Shown: positions 1-9,050, numbered from the stretch's first letter. The stretch is 64,000 nucleotides of DNA from RUG100 sp963542695 (GCA_963542695.1 CAUTYX010000003.1:69423-133422), one strand, 5' to 3'. The notes: generated by a model not told the origin, from the letters alone. Translations and numbers: made by a program.

Positions 1-1055
1 CAGTCTTAAAGAGGTAGGTGAGTCCCTTTGACCCGGAGGGACTCCGACTAAGAATAGAAGAACTGACTAAAGAATCGGAAAAAGATGGGTTTTGGAATGA
101 CCAGCGTGGCGCACAGAAAGTCTTAAAAGAGAGAAAATCCTTGGAAGACAAGATGAAAGAGTACGAAAGTCTGCAGATGCAGCTGTCTGACCTGGAAGTT
201 CTTTTAGAAATGGCCGACGAAGGGGATGCAGAGGGGCTGGAAGAGGAAATAGTCCAGAGCTATGAAGCGTATCAAAGGGATTTTGACAGCTTTCGTATTA
301 AAACCCTATTGTCGGGGGAATACGATAAAAACAATGCCATTGTTTCCATGCATGGAGGCAGTGGCGGTACTGATGCCAAGGACTGGGCGGAAATGCTCTA
401 TCGCATGTACGTTCGCTGGGCAGAGAGTAAGGGGTACAAAGTCAAGGTGATGGATTACCAGGATGATGACGAAGGAGGCATTAACAGTGCCACGATTCTT
501 GTGGAAGGGGAAAATGCCTATGGGTACCTGAAAAACGAGAAGGGGGTTCATCGACTGGTTCGCATTTCTCCTTTTGACTCCTCCGGAAGGCGCCACACAT
601 CCTTTGCGTCTATCGATGTGACACCGGAAATGGATGATGACATCGAAGTGGATATCAACCCGGACGATTTGCGTATTGACACATTCCGTTCCAGCGGTGC
701 CGGCGGCCAGCACGTTAACAAGACAGATTCGGCCATTCGGATTACCCACCTTCCCACCAACATTGTGGTGTCTTGCCAAAATGAACGGTCCCAGCACCAG
801 AATAAAGACACAGCCATGAAGCTTCTAAAAAGTAAGCTGATGGAGCTGGCAGAGCAGGAACATAAGGCCAATTTGGCAGAGTTGAAAGGGGACTATTCCC
901 AAATTACATGGGGAAGTCAGATCAGATCCTATGTATTCCATCCCTACACCATGGTAAAGGACCATCGAACCAACGCAGAGGTAGGCAATGTCCAGGCCGT
1001 TATGGATGGAGATTTGGATATATTTATTAACGAAATGCTAAAGCATAAGGAATAG
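1..1055 (+). CDS. prfB: Peptide chain release factor 2 (5' end outside window, programmed frameshift)
   Basis: RF2 releases finished peptides at UGA and UAA codons. The GGQ motif that reaches the peptidyl transferase centre is present (SSGAGGQHVNKTDS), as is the SPF tripeptide (RISPFDSSG) that distinguishes RF2 from RF1. The frame that opens the window (codons from base 2) ends at a CTT TGA C; the long downstream frame continues after a +1 shift. The two parts join as GESL-DPEGLRL, matching the usual RF2 sequence at this point. An apparent GTG start at base 18 is therefore an artefact of the shift, not a real start. The gene begins upstream of the window, where the usual short leader of about 25 codons is expected. 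Identification is very secure. Confidence 0.96.
17..31 (+). promoter_or_regulatory. Programmed +1 frameshift site of prfB
   Basis: A Shine-Dalgarno-like GGTGAG is followed after exactly three bases by CTT TGA C. This is the geometry of the Escherichia coli prfB site (AGGGGG-TAT-CTT-TGA-C). The tRNA-Leu on CTT slips to TTT and decoding continues at GAC. In the known mechanism, low RF2 slows UGA termination and favours the shift, so RF2 controls its own synthesis. Confidence 0.92.
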
Positions 1056-1255
1056 ACCGAAGTAACTGAAAGCTGCTGTAATAGAGACAGAGGAAGTATT
1101 CAATTCATTTTAGAATGTTCATATTGTATACAGTATTTATATTTATGAGCCATTGAGTTTGTCACTTTCTTGTGCTAGTATTTAGGCGTCGTTTTTTTGA
1201 GACAGGTTTTGATATAAACCTGCAGGTATGATGTGAAAGACAAGGAGGGTTCTAA

Positions 1256-2398
1256 ATGATAGGCGAAACAATTAGAAATTTTGTCAACGACACAGGAATC
1301 GTGCATTTGGACTATAAATCCGCCATTATGATTGTTGTTGCTTGTGTGTTTCTCTATCTGGCAATTAACAAAGGCTTTGAACCGTTGCTGTTAATACCCA
1401 TTGGGTTTGGAATGTTGCTGTCAAACTTGCCGCTAACCGGAATGTTTGTAGAACACGTCGCCAGTGGAGCAGAGCTATCTCAGTGGGGTATATTTACTAT
1501 ATTCTATACGCTAAAGCCGATATTGCCATCGTTGATATTCTTAGGTGTCGGTGCCATGACAGATTTTGGGCCGTTAATAGCCAATCCGAAATCTCTGGTT
1601 ATGGGTGCAGCGGCACAGCTGGGTATTTTCTTTGCCTTCATTGTAGCCATTATCATGGGATTTGATGCGCAGGGAGCGGCCTCCATCGGTATCATTGGTG
1701 GTGCTGACGGTCCAACGGCTATCTTCCTGACTCAGCAATTAAAGCCGGAATTACTGGGAGCCATTGCCGTAGCGGCATATTCCTACATGGCATTGGTACC
1801 GGTTATTCAGCCTCCTATTATGAAGGCGCTTACTACCAAGGCGGAGCGAATGGTAAAGATGGATCAGTTGCGGCCGGTTACACAACGAGAGAAAATCCTC
1901 TTTCCTATTATGGTTACCATTATCGTAGTATTGATGCTGCCGGCAGCTGCACCGTTAATTGGATGCCTGATGCTGGGCAACTTGCTAAAGGAATCAGGAA
2001 GAACACTGCGTCTTTCCGATACCGCTTCCAACTCCATGATGAATATTGTTACTATCATGTTGGGATTGGCAGTGGGAGCCAGTGCCCAGGGGACAACCTT
2101 CTTGGTACTGGATACCATTAAGATTGTAATCTTAGGTGTGCTTGCTTTCTGTGTCGGAACAGCAGGTGGTGTCCTCATCGGTAAACTGATGTATGCCCTA
2201 ACCGGTGGAAAGATTAATCCGCTGCTGGGATCTGCCGGTGTATCGGCAGTGCCGATGGCTGCCCGTGTCAGCCAAAAAGTGGGACAGGCAGAAAACCCTT
2301 CCAACTTCCTTTTGATGCATGCCATGGGACCGAACGTTGCCGGGGTAATCGGTTCAGCCGTTGCTGCTTCTGTAATGCTGTCCATGTTCGGTAGCTAA
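1256..2398 (+). CDS. Sodium-pump decarboxylase beta subunit (OadB/MmdB/GcdB family)
   Basis: This is the membrane subunit of biotin-dependent oxaloacetate, methylmalonyl-CoA or glutaconyl-CoA decarboxylases, which couples decarboxylation of carboxybiotin to sodium export. The 380-residue length, about ten hydrophobic segments and the family signature GIIGGADGPTAIFL support the call. An AAGGAGGG site lies just before the ATG. The alpha, gamma and biotin-carrier partners are not in the window; the flanking genes are prfB and a HAD phosphatase, and a strong terminator follows, so the gene looks monocistronic. It may be an orphan that pairs with subunits encoded elsewhere. The sequence alone does not fix which acyl-CoA or keto acid is used. 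Confidence 0.9.
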   Translation: MIGETIRNFVNDTGIVHLDYKSAIMIVVACVFLYLAINKGFEPLLLIPIGFGMLLSNLPLTGMFVEHVASGAELSQWGIFTIFYTLKPILPSLIFLGVGAMTDFGPLIANPKSLVMGAAAQLGIFFAFIVAIIMGFDAQGAASIGIIGGADGPTAIFLTQQLKPELLGAIAVAAYSYMALVPVIQPPIMKALTTKAERMVKMDQLRPVTQREKILFPIMVTIIVVLMLPAAAPLIGCLMLGNLLKESGRTLRLSDTASNSMMNIVTIMLGLAVGASAQGTTFLVLDTIKIVILGVLAFCVGTAGGVLIGKLMYALTGGKINPLLGSAGVSAVPMAARVSQKVGQAENPSNFLLMHAMGPNVAGVIGSAVAASVMLSMFGS

Positions 2399-2421
2399 GG
2401 CAGTTGATAGAGTCAATAACC

Positions 2422-2453
2422 AAGCCGTCACAAGTGTATTGTGACGGCTTTTC
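2422..2453 (+). terminator. Rho-independent terminator
   Basis: A perfect 12-bp stem (AAGCCGTCACAA / TTGTGACGGCTT) with a GTGTA loop and a short T stretch follows the decarboxylase beta subunit gene. Confidence 0.88.
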
Positions 2454-2551
2454 ACATTGCAAAATACAGTATAGAATGGTAGTATTAGAACAGTTTGAAT
2501 CGGAGTTTTCAAGAGCGAAAACAAAAGACAGAATAAGAAAGAAGCGAATAA

Positions 2552-3217
2552 ATGAACACCATTGACACGGTACTATTTGATTTTGACGGTACGGTGATGG
2601 ATACCAATGATTTGATTTACAATTCCTGGCAATACACATACCGGACGGTGACGGGAGAGGAAGGCGACCCGGAATTTATCTATTCCACTTACGGAGAGAT
2701 ACTGCAAAGCTCCATGGCCAAGGCCTTTCCCGACATTGATGTAGACAAGACGGTTTCCATTTATCGGGAATACCAAAAGGATAACTACGCAAAACAGATT
2801 CGTCTGTTTCCCAAGATAAAAGAAACCATTGCCGCAATTAAACAGCAAGGATATAAACAAGCTTTGGTTACATCCAGATTACGGGAGAAAACCATGGAAG
2901 GGGTTACCCTTTTTGGCATTGACCGGTACTTTGACACCATCGTTACCATGGAGGACACCAAGGCTCACAAGCCGAATCCGGACCCTATCTTAAAGGCACT
3001 GGAGCGGCTGGACTCGAAAGGCGATCAGGCCATTATGGTAGGTGACTCCCAATACGATTTACTCTGCGCGCACAATGCCGGTGTGGAATATGCCATGGTG
3101 GCATGGACCAAGGCAGGTGAAGCCGTAAAAAAGCAAGGGTTGAAACCGGACTATGTAATGAAAGAGGCGGCGGATATTTTGGACATCCTGGCAAGGAGGG
3201 AAAATGGTAGGCATTAG
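2552..3217 (+). CDS. HAD-family phosphatase (PpaX/Gph-like)
   Basis: A subfamily IA haloacid dehalogenase-type hydrolase of 221 residues, the usual length. Motif I is DFDGTVMDT (nucleophile and acid aspartates), motif II is the TSR at the end of LVTSR, motif III lysine is in AHKPNPDP, and motif IV is GDSQYD. A helical cap sits between motifs I and II. Related enzymes hydrolyse pyrophosphate (PpaX) or phosphoglycolate (Gph); the substrate cannot be told from sequence. The 3' end overlaps the next gene by 14 bases, so the two are probably cotranscribed and translationally coupled; a pyrophosphatase would fit beside an acyl-CoA synthetase that releases pyrophosphate, but that link is inference. 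Confidence 0.85.
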   Translation: MNTIDTVLFDFDGTVMDTNDLIYNSWQYTYRTVTGEEGDPEFIYSTYGEILQSSMAKAFPDIDVDKTVSIYREYQKDNYAKQIRLFPKIKETIAAIKQQGYKQALVTSRLREKTMEGVTLFGIDRYFDTIVTMEDTKAHKPNPDPILKALERLDSKGDQAIMVGDSQYDLLCAHNAGVEYAMVAWTKAGEAVKKQGLKPDYVMKEAADILDILARRENGRH

Positions 3218-4877
3218 TAAGACATATATAGATGAAGTAGTAGATGGAAAAGGCGTATTGCAGGAAATTTCTTTCAAAAATGCGGAGAATTTCAACTTTG
3301 CTTATGACATAGTGGACGTGATGGCAGAAAGAGATCCGGACAAAATGTGTATGCTCTGGGTTGATCCTTCTCGCAATGAACGGCGCTTTACTTTTAAGGA
3401 AATCAGCGACTACTCTACGAAGACTGCCAATTACTTTATGGATTTGGGAATCAAAAAAGGCGACCGGGTAATGCTGGTACTAAAACGTCATTACCAGTTT
3501 TGGTTCTCTATTTTGGCGTTGCACAAAATCGGTGCCGTCGTTATTCCGGCTACCCACCAGCTAAAGGAAGAGGATTTGGCGTATCGCTTTGAAAGCGGGA
3601 AAATTAACGGCATTGTTTGTACTTGCCAGGATGATATCGGCGAAGAAGTGGACAAAGCCATTGCACATAACAACTTGGAAATGGTTCGCTGTATGACCGG
3701 CACCCCAAGGGAAGGCTGGCGGGATTTTGATGCAGACATCGAAACATACCCGGCCACTATGGAACGAGTGGCAACTACCGGCAGTGACCCTATGTTAATG
3801 TTCTTTACATCAGGGACCACCGGTTATCCGAAAATTGTGGTTCATGATTTTACCTATCCTCTGGGACATTACATTACAGCCAAATACTGGCACCATGTAA
3901 ACCCGGAGGGCATTCATTTTACCTTGTCTGATACCGGATGGGGAAAAGCCTTGTGGGGCAAGCTGTATGGACAGTGGATGTGCGAAACAGCTGTTTTTGT
4001 TTACGATATGGACACCTTTGTGCCTCACGATTTTTTATCATTGTTCAGCGAATACCCCATTACCACATTCTGTGCACCGGCAACCGCGTATCGCGTCTTT
4101 GCGAAAAAAGACTTGGCCAAATACGGTATCAGCAAGCTGGAACATGTGACCACGGCAGGAGAGGCTCTCAGTCCGGAAATTTGGAAGCAGTTTTATGACA
4201 AAACCGGTCTGAAAATCATGGAAGGATTTGGGCAGACAGAAACTACGTTGACTCTATGCAATCTCTACGGCACAGAGCCAAAGCCGGGATCCATGGGAAA
4301 ACCCAGTCCCATGTACCATATTGACTTAGTGGACGAAGATGGGAATTCCGTTGCCGATGAAGTTACAGGCGAAGTGGTGGTACGTGTAGATAAAGAGATT
4401 CCCTTCGGTCTTTTTGTAGACTACTTTGGGGGAACCGGTCGCAAAGAAGATGTTCTTTACGACGGGATGTATCACTCCGGCGATACGGCTTATCGTGACA
4501 AAGACGGATTCTTCTGGTTTGTAGGTCGAAATGATGATTTGATTAAATCCACCGGTTATCGCGTGGGACCATCAGAGGTAGAAGCCATTTTAATGGAACT
4601 GCCGTTCATTATGGAATGTGCCGTCATCGGGATTCCTGACCCCAGACGTGGCCAGCGAGTAATGGCCTTTGTTGTGTTGACCGAGGAGGCAGCCGGTGAC
4701 TTAGAGGCCGGTAAAGTCGGAGAACGAGAAATCAAAGCTGACATTATGCACCATTGCAAAAACAATATGGCCAATTACAAATGCCCACGAAAGCTGCAGT
4801 TTATGGAAGAACTGCCAAAGACAATCAGCGGAAAAGTTCGCCGTTCAGAACTGCGTAAGCTGGTAGGATTGCGCTAA
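3204..4877 (+). CDS. Acyl-CoA synthetase, medium-chain/acetyl type (AMP-forming)
   Basis: A 557-residue ANL-superfamily adenylate-forming enzyme that activates a carboxylic acid to acyl-AMP and then acyl-CoA. The P-loop-like A3 motif is FFTSGTTGYPKIV, A5 is GFGQTETT, A7 is YHSGDTAYRD, A8 contains GRNDDLIKSTGYRVGP, and A10 has the catalytic lysine in PKTISGKVRR. Overall it resembles the ACSM/medium-chain group more than the long-chain ligases found near 55-59 kb. The ATG lies within the end of the HAD gene behind an AAGGAGG site. A bulged hairpin with a T-tract follows. The natural acid is unknown. Confidence 0.88.
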   Translation: MVGISKTYIDEVVDGKGVLQEISFKNAENFNFAYDIVDVMAERDPDKMCMLWVDPSRNERRFTFKEISDYSTKTANYFMDLGIKKGDRVMLVLKRHYQFWFSILALHKIGAVVIPATHQLKEEDLAYRFESGKINGIVCTCQDDIGEEVDKAIAHNNLEMVRCMTGTPREGWRDFDADIETYPATMERVATTGSDPMLMFFTSGTTGYPKIVVHDFTYPLGHYITAKYWHHVNPEGIHFTLSDTGWGKALWGKLYGQWMCETAVFVYDMDTFVPHDFLSLFSEYPITTFCAPATAYRVFAKKDLAKYGISKLEHVTTAGEALSPEIWKQFYDKTGLKIMEGFGQTETTLTLCNLYGTEPKPGSMGKPSPMYHIDLVDEDGNSVADEVTGEVVVRVDKEIPFGLFVDYFGGTGRKEDVLYDGMYHSGDTAYRDKDGFFWFVGRNDDLIKSTGYRVGPSEVEAILMELPFIMECAVIGIPDPRRGQRVMAFVVLTEEAAGDLEAGKVGEREIKADIMHHCKNNMANYKCPRKLQFMEELPKTISGKVRRSELRKLVGLR

Positions 4878-4948
4878 AGCATAGCGTAACGAATGTATAG
4901 AAATGAAAGTGAAAGAAGAACTTGCCCCAAAGTGATCTTCTGCTAATG

Positions 4949-4977
4949 AGGATGCTTTCGGCAAAGTCCTTCTTTTT
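4949..4977 (+). terminator. Probable terminator after acyl-CoA synthetase
   Basis: A bulged hairpin (AGGA-TG-CTTT / AAAG-TCCT) is followed by TCTTTTT. It separates the acyl-CoA synthetase transcript from the fab operon promoter. Confidence 0.6.
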
Positions 4978-5001
4978 GTAATGGTCAAAAAATACAATAT
5001 C

Positions 5002-5030
5002 TTGACAATGACCACAATCGTGTATACAAT
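5002..5030 (+). promoter_or_regulatory. fab operon promoter
   Basis: TTGACA (-35) and TACAAT (-10) are spaced by 17 bases, upstream of an AAGGAGG ribosome site and fabK. The transcription start would fall near base 5037, just before a FabT-like palindrome. Confidence 0.8.
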
Positions 5031-5040
5031 ATAGAAAAAT

Positions 5041-5057
5041 ACTTTGACAATCAAAAT
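5041..5057. promoter_or_regulatory. FabT-like operator
   Basis: The sequence ACTTTGACAATCAAAAT contains the inverted repeat TTTGA-CAA-TCAAA. It agrees at nearly all positions with the palindrome bound by the MarR-family repressor FabT in streptococci (A-N-TTTGATTATCAAATT). It lies just downstream of the predicted transcription start, where a bound repressor would block elongation or clearance. The only MarR-type protein in the window is encoded at the end of this operon as part of a fusion with a flavin domain. Confidence 0.7.
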
Positions 5058-5077
5058 ATTTTAAGGAGGAAATAAAT

Positions 5078-6067
5078 ATGGTTAACGTCAGTGAACTGCT
5101 GGGAACAGAGTACCCTATTATTCAGGGGGCCATGGCAAGAATTGCCGAATACAACTTGGCTGCAGCGGTAAGTGAAGCAGGGGGTCTGGGGATCATTGCT
5201 TCCGGTGGTGCTTCTGCCGATTGGCTCCGGGATCAAATCAGCAAAGTAAGAGAACGGACAGACAAACCCTTTGGTGTCAATTTGATGCTGATGGCTGAAA
5301 ATATTGATGAACTGGTAGAAGTAATCTGTGAGGAAAAAGTTCCTGTCGTTACTACAGGTGCCGGCAATCCGGGGAAATACATTGCCACTCTAAAAGAAGC
5401 CGGATGTAAAGTCATCCCTGTTGTGTCCAATGTAGCCCTGGCAAAACGTGTTGAAAGAAACGGTGCGGATGCCGTGGTTGCAGAAGGCAGCGAAGCCGGT
5501 GGTCACATTGGCGAAACCACCACCATGGCGCTGGTTCCTCAGATGGTGGATGCGCTGGATATTCCCGTATTGGCAGCCGGTGGCATTGCAGACGGTCGCG
5601 GTGTTGCCGCCGCCTATATGCTGGGAGCCCAGGGGATTCAGGTGGGAACTCGCTTTTTAGTAGCCGAAGAATGTATCGTACCTCCGGCGTATAAAGAAAT
5701 TATCATTAAGGCCAAAGACTCCAGTACCGTTGCGACAGGACGCTGCTCCGGTCATCCGGTGCGGGTTATTAAAAACAAGTTGGCTAAGAAGATGTTGATG
5801 ATTGAAAACGGTCCCGGCACAGCAACAGAACAGACAGAAGAAATAAACAAGCTGGGAACGGGTGCTCTTCGGAAAGCCGTATTAGATGGAGATATGGAAT
5901 ATGGATCGGTTATGTCCGGAGAGATTGCAGGGTTGGTTTCTAAAGAGCAGACCGCTAGAGAAATCATTGTAGAATTGTTCAAGGAGGCAGAGAAAATCTA
6001 TGAAGATCGGAATCGTATTTGCAGGGCAGGGAGCGCAGTATCCGGGAATGGGGCAGGATCTCTATAG
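5078..6067 (+). CDS. fabK: Enoyl-ACP reductase II (FMN-dependent)
   Basis: FabK catalyses the last reduction of each fatty acid elongation round, using FMN and NADH. The TIM-barrel flavoprotein features are visible: the N-terminal PIIQGAMA, the active-site histidine in GSEAGGHIGE, and the FMN phosphate-binding region AAGGIADGRG followed by GAQGIQVGTRF. An AAGGAGG site precedes the ATG. It is the first gene of the fab operon. The frame runs 68 bases past the start of fabD, so the last 20 or so residues (after about EKIYED) are translated from fabD sequence and are probably a non-conserved extension created by loss of an earlier stop codon. Confidence 0.94.
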   Translation: MVNVSELLGTEYPIIQGAMARIAEYNLAAAVSEAGGLGIIASGGASADWLRDQISKVRERTDKPFGVNLMLMAENIDELVEVICEEKVPVVTTGAGNPGKYIATLKEAGCKVIPVVSNVALAKRVERNGADAVVAEGSEAGGHIGETTTMALVPQMVDALDIPVLAAGGIADGRGVAAAYMLGAQGIQVGTRFLVAEECIVPPAYKEIIIKAKDSSTVATGRCSGHPVRVIKNKLAKKMLMIENGPGTATEQTEEINKLGTGALRKAVLDGDMEYGSVMSGEIAGLVSKEQTAREIIVELFKEAEKIYEDRNRICRAGSAVSGNGAGSL

Positions 6068-7022
6068 CCACAACGCCGCTGCAAAAGAAATATTTGATAC
6101 TGCCGGAGAACAGATAAAAGGATGGTGCTTTGAGGGGACCAAGGAGATGCTGCGGCAGACTCACATTACCCAGCCTAGTATCTATACTGTTACCATGGCA
6201 GCTTACAGTGCTTTGCGTCAGGCCGTTGCGGAGCATCCGGACCTTTCTGAAACCATTGAAATAGAAGGGATTGCCGGATTTAGCCTGGGGGAATATTGTG
6301 CCCTTACTGCTGCCAATGTCATTACAGATATTGGTCTTGGCCAGGAAATTGTGTCACGCCGTGGTCAGTTGATGTTTGATGCCGGCAAAGACAAAGAGGG
6401 AAATCAACGGGGAGGCATGGTGGCTGCCTTTGGAAAGAGAAAGGATATTTGTCAGGCAGCAGAAGAAGCTAAAAAAGATCGCATCTTGGCGCCTGTAAAC
6501 TTTAACTCCTCTATTCAGACAGTAGTTGCGGGGGAAAAGGCGGCCTTAGATGATTTTTTGGCTCTTTGTGAAGAACGCCGTATCAAAGCTAAAAAGTTGT
6601 CTGTCAGCACAGCCTTTCATAGTCAGCTGATGATTCCTGCAGCAGAAGCCTTAAAGCCGATTTTGCAGGAAGCAAATCTGCAACCCCCAACCATGAAAAT
6701 TTACGCCAATGTTACCGGCAGAGATATGATGGCGGACTTTGCGGAAAGCGGAGAGACGACAGCAGAATATTTGGCGGATCTTATGGCAAAACAGGCTATG
6801 AGTCCGGTGTACTGGCAAGAAACCATCGAAAATATGATCGCAGACGGAGTGGAAGCCTTTATTGAAGTCGGCCCGGGACATACGTTATCCGGTTTAATTA
6901 AGAAGGTTAGCCGCAAAGCTGTAACCATGAATGTGGAAAACATGGAAACATTGGAAAAAACCATGGAGAAATTATCAGAACTGGTAAATGCCGGAGAAAC
7001 AACGACAACAAAGGAGGCGTAA
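6000..7022 (+). CDS. fabD: Malonyl-CoA:ACP transacylase
   Basis: FabD loads malonyl groups from CoA onto acyl carrier protein. The N-terminus IVFAGQGAQYPGMG and the nucleophile motif GFSLGEYCAL identify it; the usual GHSLGE has Phe in place of His next to the catalytic serine. The second active-site histidine is probably in STAFHSQLM. At 340 residues it is slightly longer than typical because of a C-terminal tail. The start lies within the fabK reading frame, with AAGGAGG upstream. The TAA stop overlaps the fabG ATG by one base, which suggests translational coupling. Confidence 0.94.
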   Translation: MKIGIVFAGQGAQYPGMGQDLYSHNAAAKEIFDTAGEQIKGWCFEGTKEMLRQTHITQPSIYTVTMAAYSALRQAVAEHPDLSETIEIEGIAGFSLGEYCALTAANVITDIGLGQEIVSRRGQLMFDAGKDKEGNQRGGMVAAFGKRKDICQAAEEAKKDRILAPVNFNSSIQTVVAGEKAALDDFLALCEERRIKAKKLSVSTAFHSQLMIPAAEALKPILQEANLQPPTMKIYANVTGRDMMADFAESGETTAEYLADLMAKQAMSPVYWQETIENMIADGVEAFIEVGPGHTLSGLIKKVSRKAVTMNVENMETLEKTMEKLSELVNAGETTTTKEA

Positions 7023-7762
7023 TGTTACAGGGAAAGACAGCCTTAATTACCGGTGGTGTCCGGGGAATTGGAAAAGGCATTGCTATAGCATTTGCAAAAC
7101 AAGGTGCAAATTTGCTGCTGGTGTATCGCAGCAACGATGAGGAAGCTGACAAGACAAAGGCTTTGCTGGAGGCAGAAGGGGCAAAAGTACAGCTGGTTAA
7201 GGGTGATGTAGCAGATCCTGCTTGTGCCCGGGAAGCATGCACCAAAGCAAAAGAAGCCTTTGGCAGTTTGGATATTTTAGTGAATAATGCGGGCATTACC
7301 AATGACAAACTGATGGCTCGTATGACACCGGAAGACTTTATCAAGGTAATTGACGTTAATTTGAATGGCAGCTTTCACTTCTTAAAGTATGCATCTGCTA
7401 TTATGATGAAACAAAAGAGCGGATCCATTATAAATATGTCATCAATTTCCGGCATTGCAGGTAATCCGGGCCAGATCAATTACAGTGCCAGCAAGGCCGG
7501 TATTATCGGTATGACCAAGTCGGCAGCCAAGGAAATGGGACGGCGCGGCATTCGTGTCAACGCCATTGCACCGGGATTCATCGAAACGGATATGACCGGG
7601 GCATTGACAGAAGAACAGAAAAAACAGGCGGCAGCCAATATTAGCCTGAAGAGAATGGGAAAACCCGAAGATATTGCAGGGGCTGCACTGTTCTTGGCTT
7701 CTGATTTAGGAGCTTATGTAACGGGACAAGTTATCGGAGTAGACGGAGGATTAACAATATGA
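7022..7762 (+). CDS. fabG: 3-oxoacyl-ACP reductase
   Basis: An NADPH-dependent short-chain dehydrogenase that reduces 3-oxoacyl-ACP to 3-hydroxyacyl-ACP. The cofactor-binding GGVRGIGKG, the NNAG motif, and the catalytic Ser...YSASK triad are all present, and the C-terminus has the family GxVIGVDGG ending. At 246 residues it is the standard length. It overlaps fabD by one base and fabF by four. Confidence 0.95.
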   Translation: MLQGKTALITGGVRGIGKGIAIAFAKQGANLLLVYRSNDEEADKTKALLEAEGAKVQLVKGDVADPACAREACTKAKEAFGSLDILVNNAGITNDKLMARMTPEDFIKVIDVNLNGSFHFLKYASAIMMKQKSGSIINMSSISGIAGNPGQINYSASKAGIIGMTKSAAKEMGRRGIRVNAIAPGFIETDMTGALTEEQKKQAAANISLKRMGKPEDIAGAALFLASDLGAYVTGQVIGVDGGLTI

Positions 7763-9000
7763 GTCATCGAGTAGTAATTACCGGCATAGGAGCCGTAACA
7801 CCACTGGGACACACAGCAGAAGAAACGTGGCAGGGGATTAAAGATGGAAAGAATGGAATCGACAAGATTACCTCTTTTGATACAGAAGCCTTAGGCGGTC
7901 ACAAATGCATTATGGGAGGCGAAGTAAAAGACTTTGTTTTCCCTGATAAAAGAGCCGCAAAGCGACTGGATAAAACTTCTCAGTTTTCCATTGTTGCAGC
8001 CGGAGAAGCTTTGCAGCAGGCCGGTATCGTCAGTGGAGAAAACGTAGAACCGGAACGTTTCGGCATTATGGCAGCCAGCGGCATTGGCGGTATTGAAACA
8101 TTGGAGCAGCAAATTACAAAGGCCGCCCTTCGTGATAAGGTTCGTTCCGTATCCGCCTTGATGATTCCTATGAGTATCATTAACCTGGTGGCAGGCAATT
8201 TGGCCATTGAATTTCAGGCAAAAGGAAGTTGCCTTGGCATTGTTACGGCCTGTGCTTCGGGAACCCATGCCATTGGAGAAGCTTTCAGAAACGTAAAACA
8301 TGGCTACTCTGATGTTATGCTTGCCGGCGGAGCCGAAGCAGCCTTTGCACCTATTTGTTTTTCCGGATTTGAAAACATGACAGCCACTACCACTCGAACT
8401 GATAAAGATAGATGCTCTACACCTTTTGATAAGGAAAGAGATGGATTTGTTATGGGCGAAGGGGCTGCGTATTTTGTCATGGAAAGCCTGGAACACGCCG
8501 AGGCAAGAGGCGCTGAGATTCTCAGCGAAGTGGTGGGCTATGGCAGCACTTGTGACGCATATCATATTACATCACCGGCACCGGATGGTTCCGGCGCAGC
8601 CGGCGCTATGAAACTGGCACTGGAAGAGGCTGCAATCACACCGGATTCCATTGACTATATCAACGCCCATGGAACAGGAACACCTCTTAATGATTTGTAT
8701 GAAACACGGTCTATGAAGACGGTCTTTGGTGAAAACATGACCACTCCAATCAGTTCTACCAAGGGAAATATCGGCCATTTGCTAGGAGCGGCCGGTGCCA
8801 TTGAGGGAATCTTCTGTTTGCAGGCTATGAGAGACAGTTTCATTCCACCGACAATTAACTTGCAGGTTCCCGATCCGGAACTGGATTTAGACTATGTGCC
8901 TAACCAAGGCCGCAATGCAGAGTTGACATATAGTATGTCCAACAACCTGGGATTTGGCGGTCACAATGGCAGCTTGGTACTAAAGAAATTTGAAAAATAG
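7759..9000 (+). CDS. fabF: 3-oxoacyl-ACP synthase II
   Basis: The condensing enzyme that elongates acyl-ACP with malonyl-ACP. The Cys-His-His triad is visible: Cys in VTACASGTHA, His in NAHGTGTPLND, and His in GNIGHLLGAAG. The 413-residue length is typical. It starts in an ATGA overlap with fabG. The operon has no fabH, acpP or acetyl-CoA carboxylase genes, which clostridial fab operons commonly include, so those must be encoded elsewhere. Confidence 0.95.
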   Translation: MSHRVVITGIGAVTPLGHTAEETWQGIKDGKNGIDKITSFDTEALGGHKCIMGGEVKDFVFPDKRAAKRLDKTSQFSIVAAGEALQQAGIVSGENVEPERFGIMAASGIGGIETLEQQITKAALRDKVRSVSALMIPMSIINLVAGNLAIEFQAKGSCLGIVTACASGTHAIGEAFRNVKHGYSDVMLAGGAEAAFAPICFSGFENMTATTTRTDKDRCSTPFDKERDGFVMGEGAAYFVMESLEHAEARGAEILSEVVGYGSTCDAYHITSPAPDGSGAAGAMKLALEEAAITPDSIDYINAHGTGTPLNDLYETRSMKTVFGENMTTPISSTKGNIGHLLGAAGAIEGIFCLQAMRDSFIPPTINLQVPDPELDLDYVPNQGRNAELTYSMSNNLGFGGHNGSLVLKKFEK

Positions 9001-9050
9001 GGAAAAGTTTCTGAGATGCCGGCAAACGCCGGCAATAGGAGTGCAGCAAT

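Noticed and set aside
262..450. Extra frames inside prfB
   Set aside because: They are out-of-frame readings of a well-conserved gene.
6000..7022. FabD as an inactive protein because of GFSLGE
   Set aside because: The nucleophile serine and the distal histidine are present; only the residue beside the serine differs, which is not enough to call it inactive.
7891..8565. 224-codon minus-strand frame opposite fabF
   Set aside because: Shadow frame without start signal; fabF is intact with all catalytic residues.
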